Origin: Chelatococcus sp. HY11
GTDB taxonomy: Bacteria; Pseudomonadota; Alphaproteobacteria; Rhizobiales; Beijerinckiaceae
Direction of reading: 5' to 3'
DNA: 64,000 bases
NCBI RefSeq assembly: GCF_018398335.1
Contig: NZ_JAHBRX010000001.1
Location: 1,302,001-1,366,000, forward strand
In this document: positions 45,028-54,061 of the stretch, piece after piece
Position numbering within the stretch: position 1 is the stretch's first letter
Layout of the letters: every line of letters starts with the position of its first letter
Translations under genes and position numbers: made by a program
Notes under the pieces: generated by a model
Told to the model about the DNA's origin: nothing
The model's database searches: none
Seen by the model: the letters and a program-made list of their open reading frames with translations, nothing else

Positions 45028-46467
45028 ATGTCTGATGAATTGATCGGAGCCAGCGCGAACCGCGTGGTCGCCCTGCTGCGGTCCGGCGCAATAACCGCCC
45101 TCGAACTCGTCGATATCGCGGCGAAGCGCATAGCCGCTGTGGAACCAGCCGTGAACGCCCTGCCGACGCTGTGTCTCGAGCGCGGGCGCGAGCAGGCGGC
45201 CGCCATCGACGCGGCTCGTGGGCGTGGCGAGCCCCTTCCCCTGCTCGCCGGACTGCCCATCGTCGTGAAGGACAACAACGACGTCGGCGGCGTGCGCACA
45301 ACGAGCGGCACCCCACTTTTTCGGGACCGGATAGCCGAGACTTCGGACCGCACCGTCGCTCTTCTCGAGCGGCGGGGCGCGGTCCCGATTGCCAAGTCCA
45401 ATCTGTCTGAACTCGGCGGCGCCCAGACCACCAACGCTGTCTTCGGGGCAACGCGCAATCCCTATGATATCAGGCTGACCTGTGGCGGATCCTCGGGTGG
45501 CGCGGCGGTTGCGCTCGCGACGGGCGAAGCCTGGCTTGCCCATGGCAATGATCTCGGGGGCAGCCTGCGCATTCCCGCGGCGTTCTGCAACGTCACAGGC
45601 CTCCGGCCGACGCCCGGGCGCGTGCCGCGCAAGCGCCTCGCCGCACCTTTCGACACGCTTGCGGTTGAAGGCCCGATGGCTCGCGACATCGCGGACCTCG
45701 CGCTCCTCTTCGACGCAATGGCCGGGTATGATCCCGGCGACGTGCTTACAGCGCCCTCCATGGAAACGCCCTTCCTCGACGCCGCCCGCGCGCCCTCAAG
45801 GCCCGGCCATGTCGCGGTCAGCGTCGATCTCGGGCTGCTCCCCGTCGCCCAACCCATCCGTGCCGCCTTCGACGCCTTCATCGCGACGCTCGCGCGCAGC
45901 GGCGTGCGAACAGAAGTCGCCACGCCTGACATCACCGGCGCGCTCGACGCCTTCCTCGCATTACGCGGCGCGAGCTTCCTCACGGCCTGGGAACCCTTCC
46001 TTCCCACGCATCGCGCCCTCTTTCCGGCAGGCGTGATGGAGGATATCGAACGCGGCGCCTCGCAATCCGGCGCCGCGCTCGCCGCCGCCGAACGCTACCG
46101 CGCCGATTTCTATCGCCGCACGATCGACTTGCTGGATCGCCACGAATTCCTGATCTGCCCGGCGACACAGGCGATGCCCTTCCCGGTCGAGACGCTCTAT
46201 CCGGCATCGGTCGATGGTGTCGCCATGCACACTTATCTCGACTGGATCGCGATCACCGCCATCCTGTCGATGACAGCCTGTCCGGCGATCGCGTTGCCTA
46301 TCGGCTTCTCCCCGGATGGATTGCCCATCGGCATCCAGATTCTGGCCCACCCGCGCCGCGAGGCCGCGCTGATCGCATTCGCGGCGTGGATCGAGCGGGA
46401 ACTCGGCCTGCCGACAAGCCCGATAGACCCGCGCCAGGGAGCCTCAGGCCTGCCGCATTCCACGTGA
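45028..46467 (+). CDS. Amidase signature-family hydrolase
   Basis: The 479-aa protein has the Ser-cisSer-Lys catalytic triad of the amidase family: Lys81 (VVKDNN), the cis-Ser155 in CGGSSGG and nucleophile Ser179 in DLGGSLRIPA. It hydrolyses amides to acid and ammonia in the cytoplasm. The preferred ATG at 45028 is six bases after the LacI stop; a GTG at 45019 overlaps it. Translational coupling to the regulator and the nearby transporter indicate an amide or peptide-amide use locus. Confidence 0.92.
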   Translation: MSDELIGASANRVVALLRSGAITALELVDIAAKRIAAVEPAVNALPTLCLERGREQAAAIDAARGRGEPLPLLAGLPIVVKDNNDVGGVRTTSGTPLFRDRIAETSDRTVALLERRGAVPIAKSNLSELGGAQTTNAVFGATRNPYDIRLTCGGSSGGAAVALATGEAWLAHGNDLGGSLRIPAAFCNVTGLRPTPGRVPRKRLAAPFDTLAVEGPMARDIADLALLFDAMAGYDPGDVLTAPSMETPFLDAARAPSRPGHVAVSVDLGLLPVAQPIRAAFDAFIATLARSGVRTEVATPDITGALDAFLALRGASFLTAWEPFLPTHRALFPAGVMEDIERGASQSGAALAAAERYRADFYRRTIDLLDRHEFLICPATQAMPFPVETLYPASVDGVAMHTYLDWIAITAILSMTACPAIALPIGFSPDGLPIGIQILAHPRREAALIAFAAWIERELGLPTSPIDPRQGASGLPHST

Positions 46468-46765
46468 ATTGTGTAGTGCGCGCCCCCTCGGGGAAGCGAT
46501 GAACTGCACTGCCGCTACGATCTTTTCAATGCAGAAGAGACCGCGCAGGACCCCATTCGCGGCTTGAGATGCAAAATCGATCTCTTAAAAAGAATCAAGA
46601 TCGTGGAACATCTATCTGGTATTCAACATTTTTCCCACCATAAGGAATGACGGCTCGTCGATTGGGCCGTTCCTCTGTTTCGTACCGCCACAAGATCTTT
46701 TAAGCTTGGCAAGCCTGCGGCTTCACATCGATCGAACGGCAGGATGCTATGAAGAGTGGGAAGAC
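46468..46765. other. Intergenic region
   Basis: Some 300 bases after the amidase gene, less GC-rich from about 46560 to 46700. No gene, RNA or repeat is evident. It presumably carries the promoter of the exported protein downstream. Confidence 0.4.
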
Positions 46766-47287
46766 ATGCCTATGGATGCTCGCTGCTTGACTGAACCGGA
46801 CAGCCGTCATGCCGTAGTCTCCCCTGCCGTAAAGGGCTCGAGGACGCTTTGCCTTCTCGCCGTGGCTGGAGTGCTTGCGTGTTCGACGCCTTTCTCGGCG
46901 GCGCTCGCTGAAACCGTCCTCTATCGCACGCTGCGGGTGCAGACCGGCAAGCCGAATCGTGTTGCCGTCTATCAAAGCCTCAAGGCCGACTGCAGCCGCG
47001 GCCCGCTGGCCGAGATTCGCGTCAAGAAAATGCCGGGTCACGGAACCCTCGTCGTGCGCCGGGGGTCTTCAAAGCGCTCCAGCGGCCCCTGCGCCGCCAT
47101 CCCGGCGCCCGCGCAGGCCATCTTCTACCAATCGCGCGATGGCTTCAGCGGCCAGGACCAGATTGAATACGAAGTGGTTTCGGGAAAGACGGTCGAGCGC
47201 CACACCGTCTCCATCATGGTGGAGAAAACCGCGCCACCTGTGCAGAGGACGCCCGATCGTCGGCTGGACGACAGCGTCGATATCTAA
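46766..47287 (+). CDS. Exported protein of unknown function, Ig-like fold suspected
   Basis: The 173-aa product has an N-terminal polar stretch then a hydrophobic signal segment ending SAALAE. The mature part is beta-rich with RTLRVQTGKPNRVAVYQSL, and a segment DGFSGQDQIEYEV resembling the GFxGxDxFxY motif of cadherin-like/VCBS repeats. Two cysteines flank the middle. It may be a single-domain extracellular or periplasmic adaptor. ATG choice between 46766 and 46772 is uncertain. It lies just before the surface-protein region. Confidence 0.6.
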   Translation: MPMDARCLTEPDSRHAVVSPAVKGSRTLCLLAVAGVLACSTPFSAALAETVLYRTLRVQTGKPNRVAVYQSLKADCSRGPLAEIRVKKMPGHGTLVVRRGSSKRSSGPCAAIPAPAQAIFYQSRDGFSGQDQIEYEVVSGKTVERHTVSIMVEKTAPPVQRTPDRRLDDSVDI

Positions 47288-47460
47288 AGCGAGTTTCGCG
47301 CCCGCCGGAGCAATCTTTCGCTTCCCGTCCTTATTTCAAACAACTGGTCTTCGCGTGGAGCTGCGCCGCTTCGCCTGACTGTGCTGCCCCAACGAGCTAT
47401 CCAATCCATTCCCGTGGATCGGGTGAAACGCGGCAGCGACGAATACGCCCCTCGGCCAAA

Positions 47461-47491
47461 AGAAAACCCGAACCACGCGTGGCCCGGGTTT
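47461..47491 (-). terminator. Rho-independent terminator of the 515-aa protein gene
   Basis: On the minus strand AAACCCG and CGGGTTT pair around an inner CCACGCGTGG palindrome, followed by TTTTCTTTT. It begins 28 bases after the stop at 47519. Confidence 0.8.
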
Positions 47492-47518
47492 GTATCCACG
47501 CTCTATAGGCTTGGCCTG

Positions 47519-49066
47519 TCAGGCTGCGATGGCGAACTCGTGCGGCAAAACCCCTATGAGGCTGAGCGTCGAACCGTCCTCGAATGTCCAGGTTACAAAA
47601 CTGAGGGCATCGCCCGTATGCACGTCCGGCGTCAGATCGTATAATACGACGTCTTTTCCAGACAGCGCCAACTCGAAATCGGCGTTCTTCTCCTTGAAGG
47701 TCGCCATGACGCTCTTATAGTCGTCCGCATTATCGTGGAAAGCATGGAGGGGACGATCGTCTCCAAACAGGGCCTCGATCTTCGCCGCCAAGCCGCTGGC
47801 CTGATCCTTGCCCGCTTGCCCAGATTGAATGGTCGAGCCATTCTCAGGGAGCACATCGGCGACCAACACCAGCCCGTCATCACTGCTCGTCAAAGAAGCC
47901 AGCAAGCCGTCACCGACTTTCAGGATTTCCCGGGCATCCACCGACGCCAGCACGCTGCTCTCGACATAGCGCACCGCCTCGACGACCGGCAGTGACGAAG
48001 ACCGCTCCGAGGAAGACTGGCTGAGTACCACCGTCACGACTTCCGCGTTTTCGGCTTTATGCTCGGGCGTCGCCGCTCGCTCATGTCCGGCCAACGGTTC
48101 CCGATCCGTCTCGGCGGGCGCCGAAGAGCCATTGTTGCTCGCCTCCTGGCGATAGGTGCTGAGATCTTCGACAACCGCAACTGCGCCCGGCAATTCCACA
48201 CCAGAAGCGCCGGCCTTATCTGTCGGTTGCGCGCCACTCATGAGGCTTGTCAACAAGCTGAGCAGGGAAAGCTTGTCGCCGAACAATGCCGCCAATTGTT
48301 CGAGATGTCCGCCATCCAGAGGCAGAATGCTGACATGTTCCACACGTGCCGCGGCGCTTTCCGCCGACGTGTCCACCAGATTAGCAAACTCGACGAGGTC
48401 GCTTGTCAACTTGTGCGCCTCTGCCACGCTCGAGGCCGTACTATCCTGATCCAGCCAATCGGAGGCCTTGCTCAGCCAATGGGTCCAGTCGCCATTGAAG
48501 TCGTGGGTCACCGCGAATGTCATGGCAGCCAGAACGACGGCGACATGGCGACGGTCGAGCTGGATGCTCGCCTGCTTCACATCCCCGTCAGACTTGATCC
48601 AGATCTCCCGTGAGGAGCTCCCATCCGTGCCTTTCCCATCCACTTCACTTGCCTGGGCATCGACGTCCGACAGCTTGAAGAATGCGGTGGCGACGAGCGC
48701 GACGAGCAAGGAACTCGGATGCAGCCGGATATTATCGCGCGCCTGCGGCATGACGAGCGGATGACGGCTCAGAAGCGCCTCGACGACCGAGCGGAAATCC
48801 CGTCCGCGCAGCACACCGTCGAAGGCGCCGCTGGCTGCTACATAGGCCCCATCGATGCGGGCGAAGTGAATGATGACGTCACCACTCTCCGAATTACAGA
48901 AGACGAACCAAGGCTCGTTCTCATCGGTTATGCCGCGATCTGTGTCGACCAGAAGTCCCGCCTGCACGAGCGAGGCTTCCACGCGGTAGAATTCCGCGAG
49001 CTCCTGGTTGCTCCAGTCGTTCGAACGGCGACGGAATGAGAAAAGCTGGGCGACGTTGGATGCCAT
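47519..49066 (-). CDS. Unknown 515-aa protein linked to the surface-protein locus
   Basis: The N-terminal 110 residues form a compact region with ELAEFYRVEASLVQAGLLV, NEPWFVFCNSESGDVIIHFARIDG (core WFVFCNSESGD) and GRDFRSVVEALL. A hydrophobic stretch (LLVALVATAFFKLSD) and another around residue 180 (HVAVVLAAMTFAV) suggest membrane association. The C-terminal half is acidic and low-complexity. The ATG at 49066 has GGGAT upstream. It lies downstream of the XRE regulator gene, divergent from the large surface protein. I do not recognise the family; roles in sensing or export control are guesses. Confidence 0.55.
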   Translation of the reverse strand: MASNVAQLFSFRRRSNDWSNQELAEFYRVEASLVQAGLLVDTDRGITDENEPWFVFCNSESGDVIIHFARIDGAYVAASGAFDGVLRGRDFRSVVEALLSRHPLVMPQARDNIRLHPSSLLVALVATAFFKLSDVDAQASEVDGKGTDGSSSREIWIKSDGDVKQASIQLDRRHVAVVLAAMTFAVTHDFNGDWTHWLSKASDWLDQDSTASSVAEAHKLTSDLVEFANLVDTSAESAAARVEHVSILPLDGGHLEQLAALFGDKLSLLSLLTSLMSGAQPTDKAGASGVELPGAVAVVEDLSTYRQEASNNGSSAPAETDREPLAGHERAATPEHKAENAEVVTVVLSQSSSERSSSLPVVEAVRYVESSVLASVDAREILKVGDGLLASLTSSDDGLVLVADVLPENGSTIQSGQAGKDQASGLAAKIEALFGDDRPLHAFHDNADDYKSVMATFKEKNADFELALSGKDVVLYDLTPDVHTGDALSFVTWTFEDGSTLSLIGVLPHEFAIAA

Positions 49067-49159
49067 ACCGATCCCAAGACAAATGCGCGCGGCGGAAGAG
49101 CCGAACAAGCCCCGACAAACAAGAGGATAGGACCTGGGCAAGGGTGCCCAGGGAGCCCA

Positions 49160-49459
49160 TCAGGCGTCTTCGAAAAGAATCTCGTAGGTGGCGGGGTCAT
49201 AAAATTTGAGGATCTGCCGGACGAACTCCTTCGGCTCCATCTGCAGGGCCTCGGCCCATACGCGATAACGATCCGGCGGAATGCGCCCGCGACCGGTCTC
49301 CAGCTGGGAGATGAAGGTGTAATAATCCGTGCCGACAAGCGTAGAGAGATCACGCTGCGAGAGATTACAAGCCTCTCGCCGCTGCTTCAGCCAGCGACCA
49401 GCCGCGCGGCGGAGCTCCTGCACGTCATTGGCGCTACGCCTTTGCGGATTTCCATACAT
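49160..49459 (-). CDS. XRE-family helix-turn-helix regulator
   Basis: The 99-aa protein has a Cro/C1-type HTH: WLKQRREACNLSQRDLSTLVG then YYTFISQLETGRGRIPPDRY, followed by a short tail (LQMEPKEFVRQIL). It likely binds DNA as a dimer. The ATG at 49459 was chosen; a TTG at 49471 is an alternative. It is divergent from the large DUF4214 gene and in tandem with the 515-aa protein, so it is a candidate regulator of the surface-protein module. Confidence 0.85.
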   Translation of the reverse strand: MYGNPQRRSANDVQELRRAAGRWLKQRREACNLSQRDLSTLVGTDYYTFISQLETGRGRIPPDRYRVWAEALQMEPKEFVRQILKFYDPATYEILFEDA

Positions 49460-49952
49460 TAGATTTCCCAAACATCAGCTCAGCAAGTGATCACTGCTTT
49501 TACAGTGTAAGTCTTTGCTGCATCCAGATCAAGAAGATTACCCTGGTCCAGAGGTTTCGTCGCGGCATGGACGATCACGCCATCGGAGCCGGCGACTTGA
49601 CCTTCATGCTCGCCGCAAAAACGGCAGGCCGGCTGACCTAATCCACCGAGAATAGCCGTCACCGTACCGCGCCGTCAGCCATGAAAAGCATATGCGCGGG
49701 CACCCATAACTTCCCGTTCACCATCTATTTCAGAAGGCCAGCGCTTTTTGATGTCGCTTAACACGACATCTTACCCCGCTGATTTGCCTCACTTTTCCTC
49801 GATTGCACCTCCTTTAAGCACGCAAACGGCGCTTAAGCTCTGCATATAAAAGACATTTACAGCAGTATGGTAATCACTGTATAGCCTTTTGCAGGCTGCG
49901 CTGACGATTCTGGCAGCGGTTGGCTTATCGCCTTTTTGATCAAGAGGTTAGC
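49460..49952. promoter_or_regulatory. Control region of the large surface-protein gene
   Basis: Nearly 500 bases between the divergent XRE gene and the large surface-protein gene. TTAAGC and GCTTAA form a small inverted repeat around 49815-49835, and TATAAA at about 49845 could be a -10-like element. A strong AGAGG ribosome site lies before the ATG at 49953. A 60-codon open frame at 49480-49662 (minus) is not convincing. Confidence 0.4.
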
Positions 49953-52900
49953 ATGACAATTCCTGCTGATATCGTCATTCAGCGCTACGAGGGGATCCTC
50001 CGGTCCACTCCCTCCGAGGCACAGGTTGCCGCGTATTCGGACAGCCCCAGCGTCGAAGCTCTCGACAATGCTCTTCTGGCTGCCGCGACTGTCACCGTTG
50101 ATCCGGTTGTCCGCCTCTACCAGGCCGTCTTCGGCCGCGTGCCGGATTCCGATGGCCTGAACTTCTGGGTCGCCGCCTATGACGGTGGCCAGGGCATGTC
50201 CCTTCCCGAACTCGCCAGCGCCTTCGGCGATTCCGGCGAATTCGAGTCGCAGTATGGTGGCCTGACCAACTCCGAGATCGTCGGTCGTCTTTACGCCAAC
50301 GTTCTCGGTCGTCCGGGCGACGCCGCCGGCATCGCCTTCTGGACGGAAGTCCTGAACAACGGCGGCACGCTCGCCGAAGTCATCGTCGGCTTCTCCCAGT
50401 CGCCGGAATTCATCCAGTCGACTGAGCCTTATATCGAGGGCTTCCTCCTGGCCGCCGCTGATGGCGAAGGCATCTACACCGGCTCGCTGTTCGACGTTCT
50501 CACGACGGTCTACGACCTGACCGTCCAGGCTGACCACATTGTCGGCACGGGCAGCGACGAGATCTTTTCCGCGCCACTCAAGACCGGCCTTGATGGGCTC
50601 TTCGCGACACAGACGCTCCAGGGCGTTGACGTGCTCGACGGCGGTGATGGCCACGACATTCTCAGGGCTGAGCTGAATGGCTTCACCGGCATCGGTGGCT
50701 CTGACGACCCGTCCATCAAGAACATCGAAGAGTTCCAGCTCACGTCACGTGACAACGACGCCGAACTCGACATGACCCGTGTCGAAGGCGTGGAAGAAGT
50801 CCGCAACGTCAATTCGACGCGTGACCTGGATGTCTACGAGATCCAGAACTCGGTACTTCTCGGCCTCGACAACGTGTCCGGCAACACGACGTTCTATGCG
50901 TCGTATGCGGCTGACGCGCTCGGCAGCGACAAGGCCTCTCAGGTCGTCGAGATCAACAGCGTCGGCAAGGACGTGAACAATCGCACCGAGCTGCACGTGC
51001 ACGCGAACGGCGATGACGTCATCACCGATCTCGCGCTGACCGTCACCGGCGACAACTACCTGCAGATCAACTACGGGCTGCACGGCACCGTCGAGAACCT
51101 CACCATCGACGGTGACGGCGATCTCAACGTGCGCGGCAACTGGTTCCAGCAGCAGTGGGATAGCCTGAAGACGCTCGACGCGAGCACCATGTCAGGCGAC
51201 CTCGACATCGACCTGCGTGGTTCTGAAGTGCTCGAGAGCGTCGAGACCGGCTCAGGCGATGACCGCGTTGTCGTGAATGGCGCGAACTTCGACGGCGCTG
51301 ACATCCTCATCGACCTCGGCGCTGGCGACAACGAGTTCGCTCTTGCCAAGGTCTATGACGACGGCGACGTCAACGCGCTCGACTTCACCGGCACGACGCT
51401 GGTGGGCTTCGACGGCAACCTCGAGTTCGTCGACGACATCAGCCTCGGCGGCAACGCCACGCTCGACCTCGACGGCATCGGCGACCAGGTCACGACCCTC
51501 GACTTCACGTACGTCGACGGCAATGGCAACTGGCTCACGCTGGCGAACACGCTCGATGTCCTGACCATCGACTCCGAGTTCGGCATCGAGGATCTCAGGC
51601 TTGACGCGGGCAACGTCACTGAGCTGACCGTCAAGTCCTTCGATGGCACCATCGACCTCGACTCTCTCGCCGGCGCTGCTCTGACGACCCTCAAGGTCGA
51701 GACGTCGGATCTTATCGACGGTAACGTCTGGATCGACGTGGACGGCGCTGACGACGTCGCGGCTCTTCAGAACGTCGATGTGGCCGCTGCTGCCAACGCC
51801 GCGGTCGAGTTCGATGCATCGGCTCCGATGGATGACCTCGACGCCCTGAAGAACGTCAATGTCGTCGCGGGCGGCAACGCCTACGTCGAATTCGAAGGTG
51901 TTGCTGGCGTTCCGTACGATGCCGGTACGCAGGAAGTTGCAACTTTCACCGTTAACGTAGTTGCGCAGAGCGTCGGAGCTGGATTTGGCCAGACAACTCA
52001 GACCGCCGGTCAGATTGTCTTGTCGAGCCAGGGCTTCCCTGGCGGCTCGATCATCGTGCCGTACGCGACGTCGTTTGCTTACCCCTTCGGCATCGGTATT
52101 GGTCCGAACAACCCGCTGCACGATCAGGGCGTTGCCCAGGATATCGTGGACTATCTCAACACCAACCTCAGCTCCCTTCTGACCGCTACTCGGAACGGAT
52201 CGGACGTTGAGATCGTGTGGAACGACGTCGGTGACCAAGGCGCTATCACCAGCTTCCCGCTGGCGGTTACGCTTGGCACCTGGACCAATCCGGTCATCAA
52301 CACAGTTGATGGTACGCCGGAGATCCCGCTGGTGCTGCCGCAAGGCTTCGACAGCCTTGAGGTTGTCAATGTCGAAGGTGGCCAGGATGCTGACGCGCAT
52401 CTCCACGATGTGGTGGGTTCGTTCACATTCACGGCCACCGCTGGTGAAGACTCGGACGTCCAGTTCATCAACACCGGTGTCGTGACTGCGTCGATCGTCG
52501 CCGGCCTTGACGCTGATGTGGACGTTTACGGCAGCACATCGGCGAACGTCGACCTGGTGTCGCTGACCGTCTCCGCCGGCAATAACGCCGACGTCTATCT
52601 GGCGGATGGCCTTACCAGCTTCACGACGCTCGATGTGTCCAAGGTTGCGGCCAACCTCATCGTCGACGCCTCGGATGCGCTCTACGGTGCGACCGCCGTT
52701 GAGTATCACCTCGGCGCAACCGACTTCGTGACCTTCACGGCCGAAGACGGCTATGCTACCCGCGAAGTCTTCACGTTCGACGGAGCCGGCATCGGCGACA
52801 TCACGATTGACTTCTTCGAAGGCGGCAACACGGCCACGTCCGACCGCATCGATCTGTCGGTCTTCGGCGTCACCAGCGCCGGTCAACTGTCCTTTGTGAA

Positions 52901-53018
52901 CGACGGCGTCGATCTGCACATCACGTCGATCACCGGAGCCTTCGCTGGCGAGATCACCCTCGTCGGCCTCGGCGCGGATGCGAACGACGTGTCGCAGTTC
53001 AACATCATTTACGCCTAA
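49953..53018 (+). CDS. Large DUF4214 surface protein, S-layer-like type I secretion substrate
   Basis: The 1021-aa protein has no signal peptide and no cysteine. Residues about 50-155 contain DUF4214 units (LYQAVFGRVPDSDGLNFW, then LYANVLGRPGDAAGIAFW). After a linker come long beta-strand repeats rich in Asp, Asn, Thr and Val, with a lone RTX-like LDGGDGHDILRAEL and a block at 655-790 of different style. The C-terminus (DVSQFNIIYA) is hydrophobic and uncleaved as in type I secretion substrates. Only about ten lysines occur in the whole chain. Adjacent SapC, the methyltransferase and the ABC/HlyD exporter point to a major surface-layer protein, comparable to Caulobacter RsaA (inference). Confidence 0.82.
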   Translation: MTIPADIVIQRYEGILRSTPSEAQVAAYSDSPSVEALDNALLAAATVTVDPVVRLYQAVFGRVPDSDGLNFWVAAYDGGQGMSLPELASAFGDSGEFESQYGGLTNSEIVGRLYANVLGRPGDAAGIAFWTEVLNNGGTLAEVIVGFSQSPEFIQSTEPYIEGFLLAAADGEGIYTGSLFDVLTTVYDLTVQADHIVGTGSDEIFSAPLKTGLDGLFATQTLQGVDVLDGGDGHDILRAELNGFTGIGGSDDPSIKNIEEFQLTSRDNDAELDMTRVEGVEEVRNVNSTRDLDVYEIQNSVLLGLDNVSGNTTFYASYAADALGSDKASQVVEINSVGKDVNNRTELHVHANGDDVITDLALTVTGDNYLQINYGLHGTVENLTIDGDGDLNVRGNWFQQQWDSLKTLDASTMSGDLDIDLRGSEVLESVETGSGDDRVVVNGANFDGADILIDLGAGDNEFALAKVYDDGDVNALDFTGTTLVGFDGNLEFVDDISLGGNATLDLDGIGDQVTTLDFTYVDGNGNWLTLANTLDVLTIDSEFGIEDLRLDAGNVTELTVKSFDGTIDLDSLAGAALTTLKVETSDLIDGNVWIDVDGADDVAALQNVDVAAAANAAVEFDASAPMDDLDALKNVNVVAGGNAYVEFEGVAGVPYDAGTQEVATFTVNVVAQSVGAGFGQTTQTAGQIVLSSQGFPGGSIIVPYATSFAYPFGIGIGPNNPLHDQGVAQDIVDYLNTNLSSLLTATRNGSDVEIVWNDVGDQGAITSFPLAVTLGTWTNPVINTVDGTPEIPLVLPQGFDSLEVVNVEGGQDADAHLHDVVGSFTFTATAGEDSDVQFINTGVVTASIVAGLDADVDVYGSTSANVDLVSLTVSAGNNADVYLADGLTSFTTLDVSKVAANLIVDASDALYGATAVEYHLGATDFVTFTAEDGYATREVFTFDGAGIGDITIDFFEGGNTATSDRIDLSVFGVTSAGQLSFVNDGVDLHITSITGAFAGEITLVGLGADANDVSQFNIIYA

Positions 53019-53048
53019 GCCTTGCAGGCCTATATAGCGTGAGTAGGG

Positions 53049-53074
53049 AACGGGGGGCGGTTACGCCCCCCGTT
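53049..53074 (+). terminator. GC-rich hairpin between the large surface-protein gene and sapC
   Basis: AACGGGGGGCG, loop GTTA and CGCCCCCCGTT form a perfect 11-bp stem starting 30 bases after the stop of the large gene, followed by CTTGCTT. With no strong T-run it may only partly stop transcription, giving high surface-protein and lower SapC output. Confidence 0.65.
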
Positions 53075-53092
53075 CTTGCTTGGGAGAGAACC

Positions 53093-53881
53093 ATGTTCAA
53101 GACGCAGATTCCCCTGACTTTCGCGCAGCACCGCGATCTGCGGGTCTTTGAGAGCAACGATTACGGCTACGCGAAAGCTGAGACGCTCGCGCCGATTGTT
53201 TTCGATGAAATGAGCGACGTTGCTCGCGAATATCCGATTATCTTTCCCGACAACAACAGCGAAATGCCCGCCGCCCTGCTCGGCCTCGAGCCCGGCAAGA
53301 ACGCGTATGTTGCCGACGACGGCCGCTGGTTGGCCACCTATATTCCCGCCCATATCCGCCGTTATCCTTTCGTGTTTGGCGCAACGCCACAAGAAGAAGG
53401 CTCGGAAAAGCGCTTTATCGTCATGTTTGATCCCGACGCGCCGCATCTGAAGAACCCGAGTGGCCATCCTGTCTTCACGTCGGACGGTCAATTAACACCA
53501 CATATGCAGCGCCGCCTCCAGCTTCTGGAGCACGTGCAGAAGAAGATTGCCGCCACCCGGGCCATGGTCGCAGCTATTGCCGAAAGCGGTCTTCTCGTGG
53601 ACCGAAGCATTGTCCTTCGCAAACCCGATGGCTCAGGCCATAAGATAAAAGGACTGCGTGTCGTCAACGAGCAGAAGCTCAATCAGCTTTCCGACGCCGA
53701 TTTCAACACCCTGCGCAAAACCAATGTCCTTCCGCTGATCTACGCCCATCTCCTATCATGGGCCAATTTCCGGCAGGGACCGATCGGCGGCAAGTATCCG
53801 GATCTGGCCGCCAAGGCCGGCGGCAACAATGCGCCGTTCCAATTCGAGAGCGATGTCCTCGACCTTTCACATCTAAGCTAG
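53093..53881 (+). CDS. sapC: SapC-family protein
   Basis: The 262-aa protein matches the SapC family: FAQHRDLRVFESNDYGYAK, APIVFDEM..VAREYPIIFPD, W.ATYIPAHIRRYPFVFG and a C-terminal helical region (YAHLLSWANF). SapC was described with Campylobacter fetus S-layer proteins; the biochemical role is unclear. The ATG at 53093 has GGGAGAG upstream. It lies 75 bases downstream of the large surface-protein gene, whose hairpin separates them, and is followed by a strong terminator. Confidence 0.9.
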   Translation: MFKTQIPLTFAQHRDLRVFESNDYGYAKAETLAPIVFDEMSDVAREYPIIFPDNNSEMPAALLGLEPGKNAYVADDGRWLATYIPAHIRRYPFVFGATPQEEGSEKRFIVMFDPDAPHLKNPSGHPVFTSDGQLTPHMQRRLQLLEHVQKKIAATRAMVAAIAESGLLVDRSIVLRKPDGSGHKIKGLRVVNEQKLNQLSDADFNTLRKTNVLPLIYAHLLSWANFRQGPIGGKYPDLAAKAGGNNAPFQFESDVLDLSHLS

Positions 53882-53930
53882 GCGTGTCCCGCCCCCCTTC
53901 TCGTAACAGCCATCTGTGCTCCCGCGTTCG

Positions 53931-53960
53931 CCCTGGCCTTTCCACAGGCCGGGGTTTTTT
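53931..53960 (+). terminator. Rho-independent terminator after sapC
   Basis: CCCTGGCC, loop TTTCCACA, GGCCGGGG (one T-G pair) and a run of six T close the sapC transcript. Confidence 0.9.
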
Positions 53961-54061
53961 CATATCGACCGAGCCAAGAGCCTTTCTTTCCCTCATCGCT
54001 TGCATTGCAAGCGCCGCTGATCACAAATCACCGGGCAAGATAAGAGGGCGGGGAGTGACGC

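Noticed and set aside
49480-49662. 60-codon open frame with CRFC motif
   Set aside because: No ribosome site, no family, and it lies in the probable control region of the surface-protein gene.
51252-52919. 555-codon open frame opposite the large surface protein
   Set aside because: Antisense to a gene with clear DUF4214 units; composition reflects the Asp-rich codons on the other strand.
49953-53018. Classical RTX toxin
   Set aside because: Only one GGDGHD-like strand is present; no GGxGxDxUx arrays or toxin domains.
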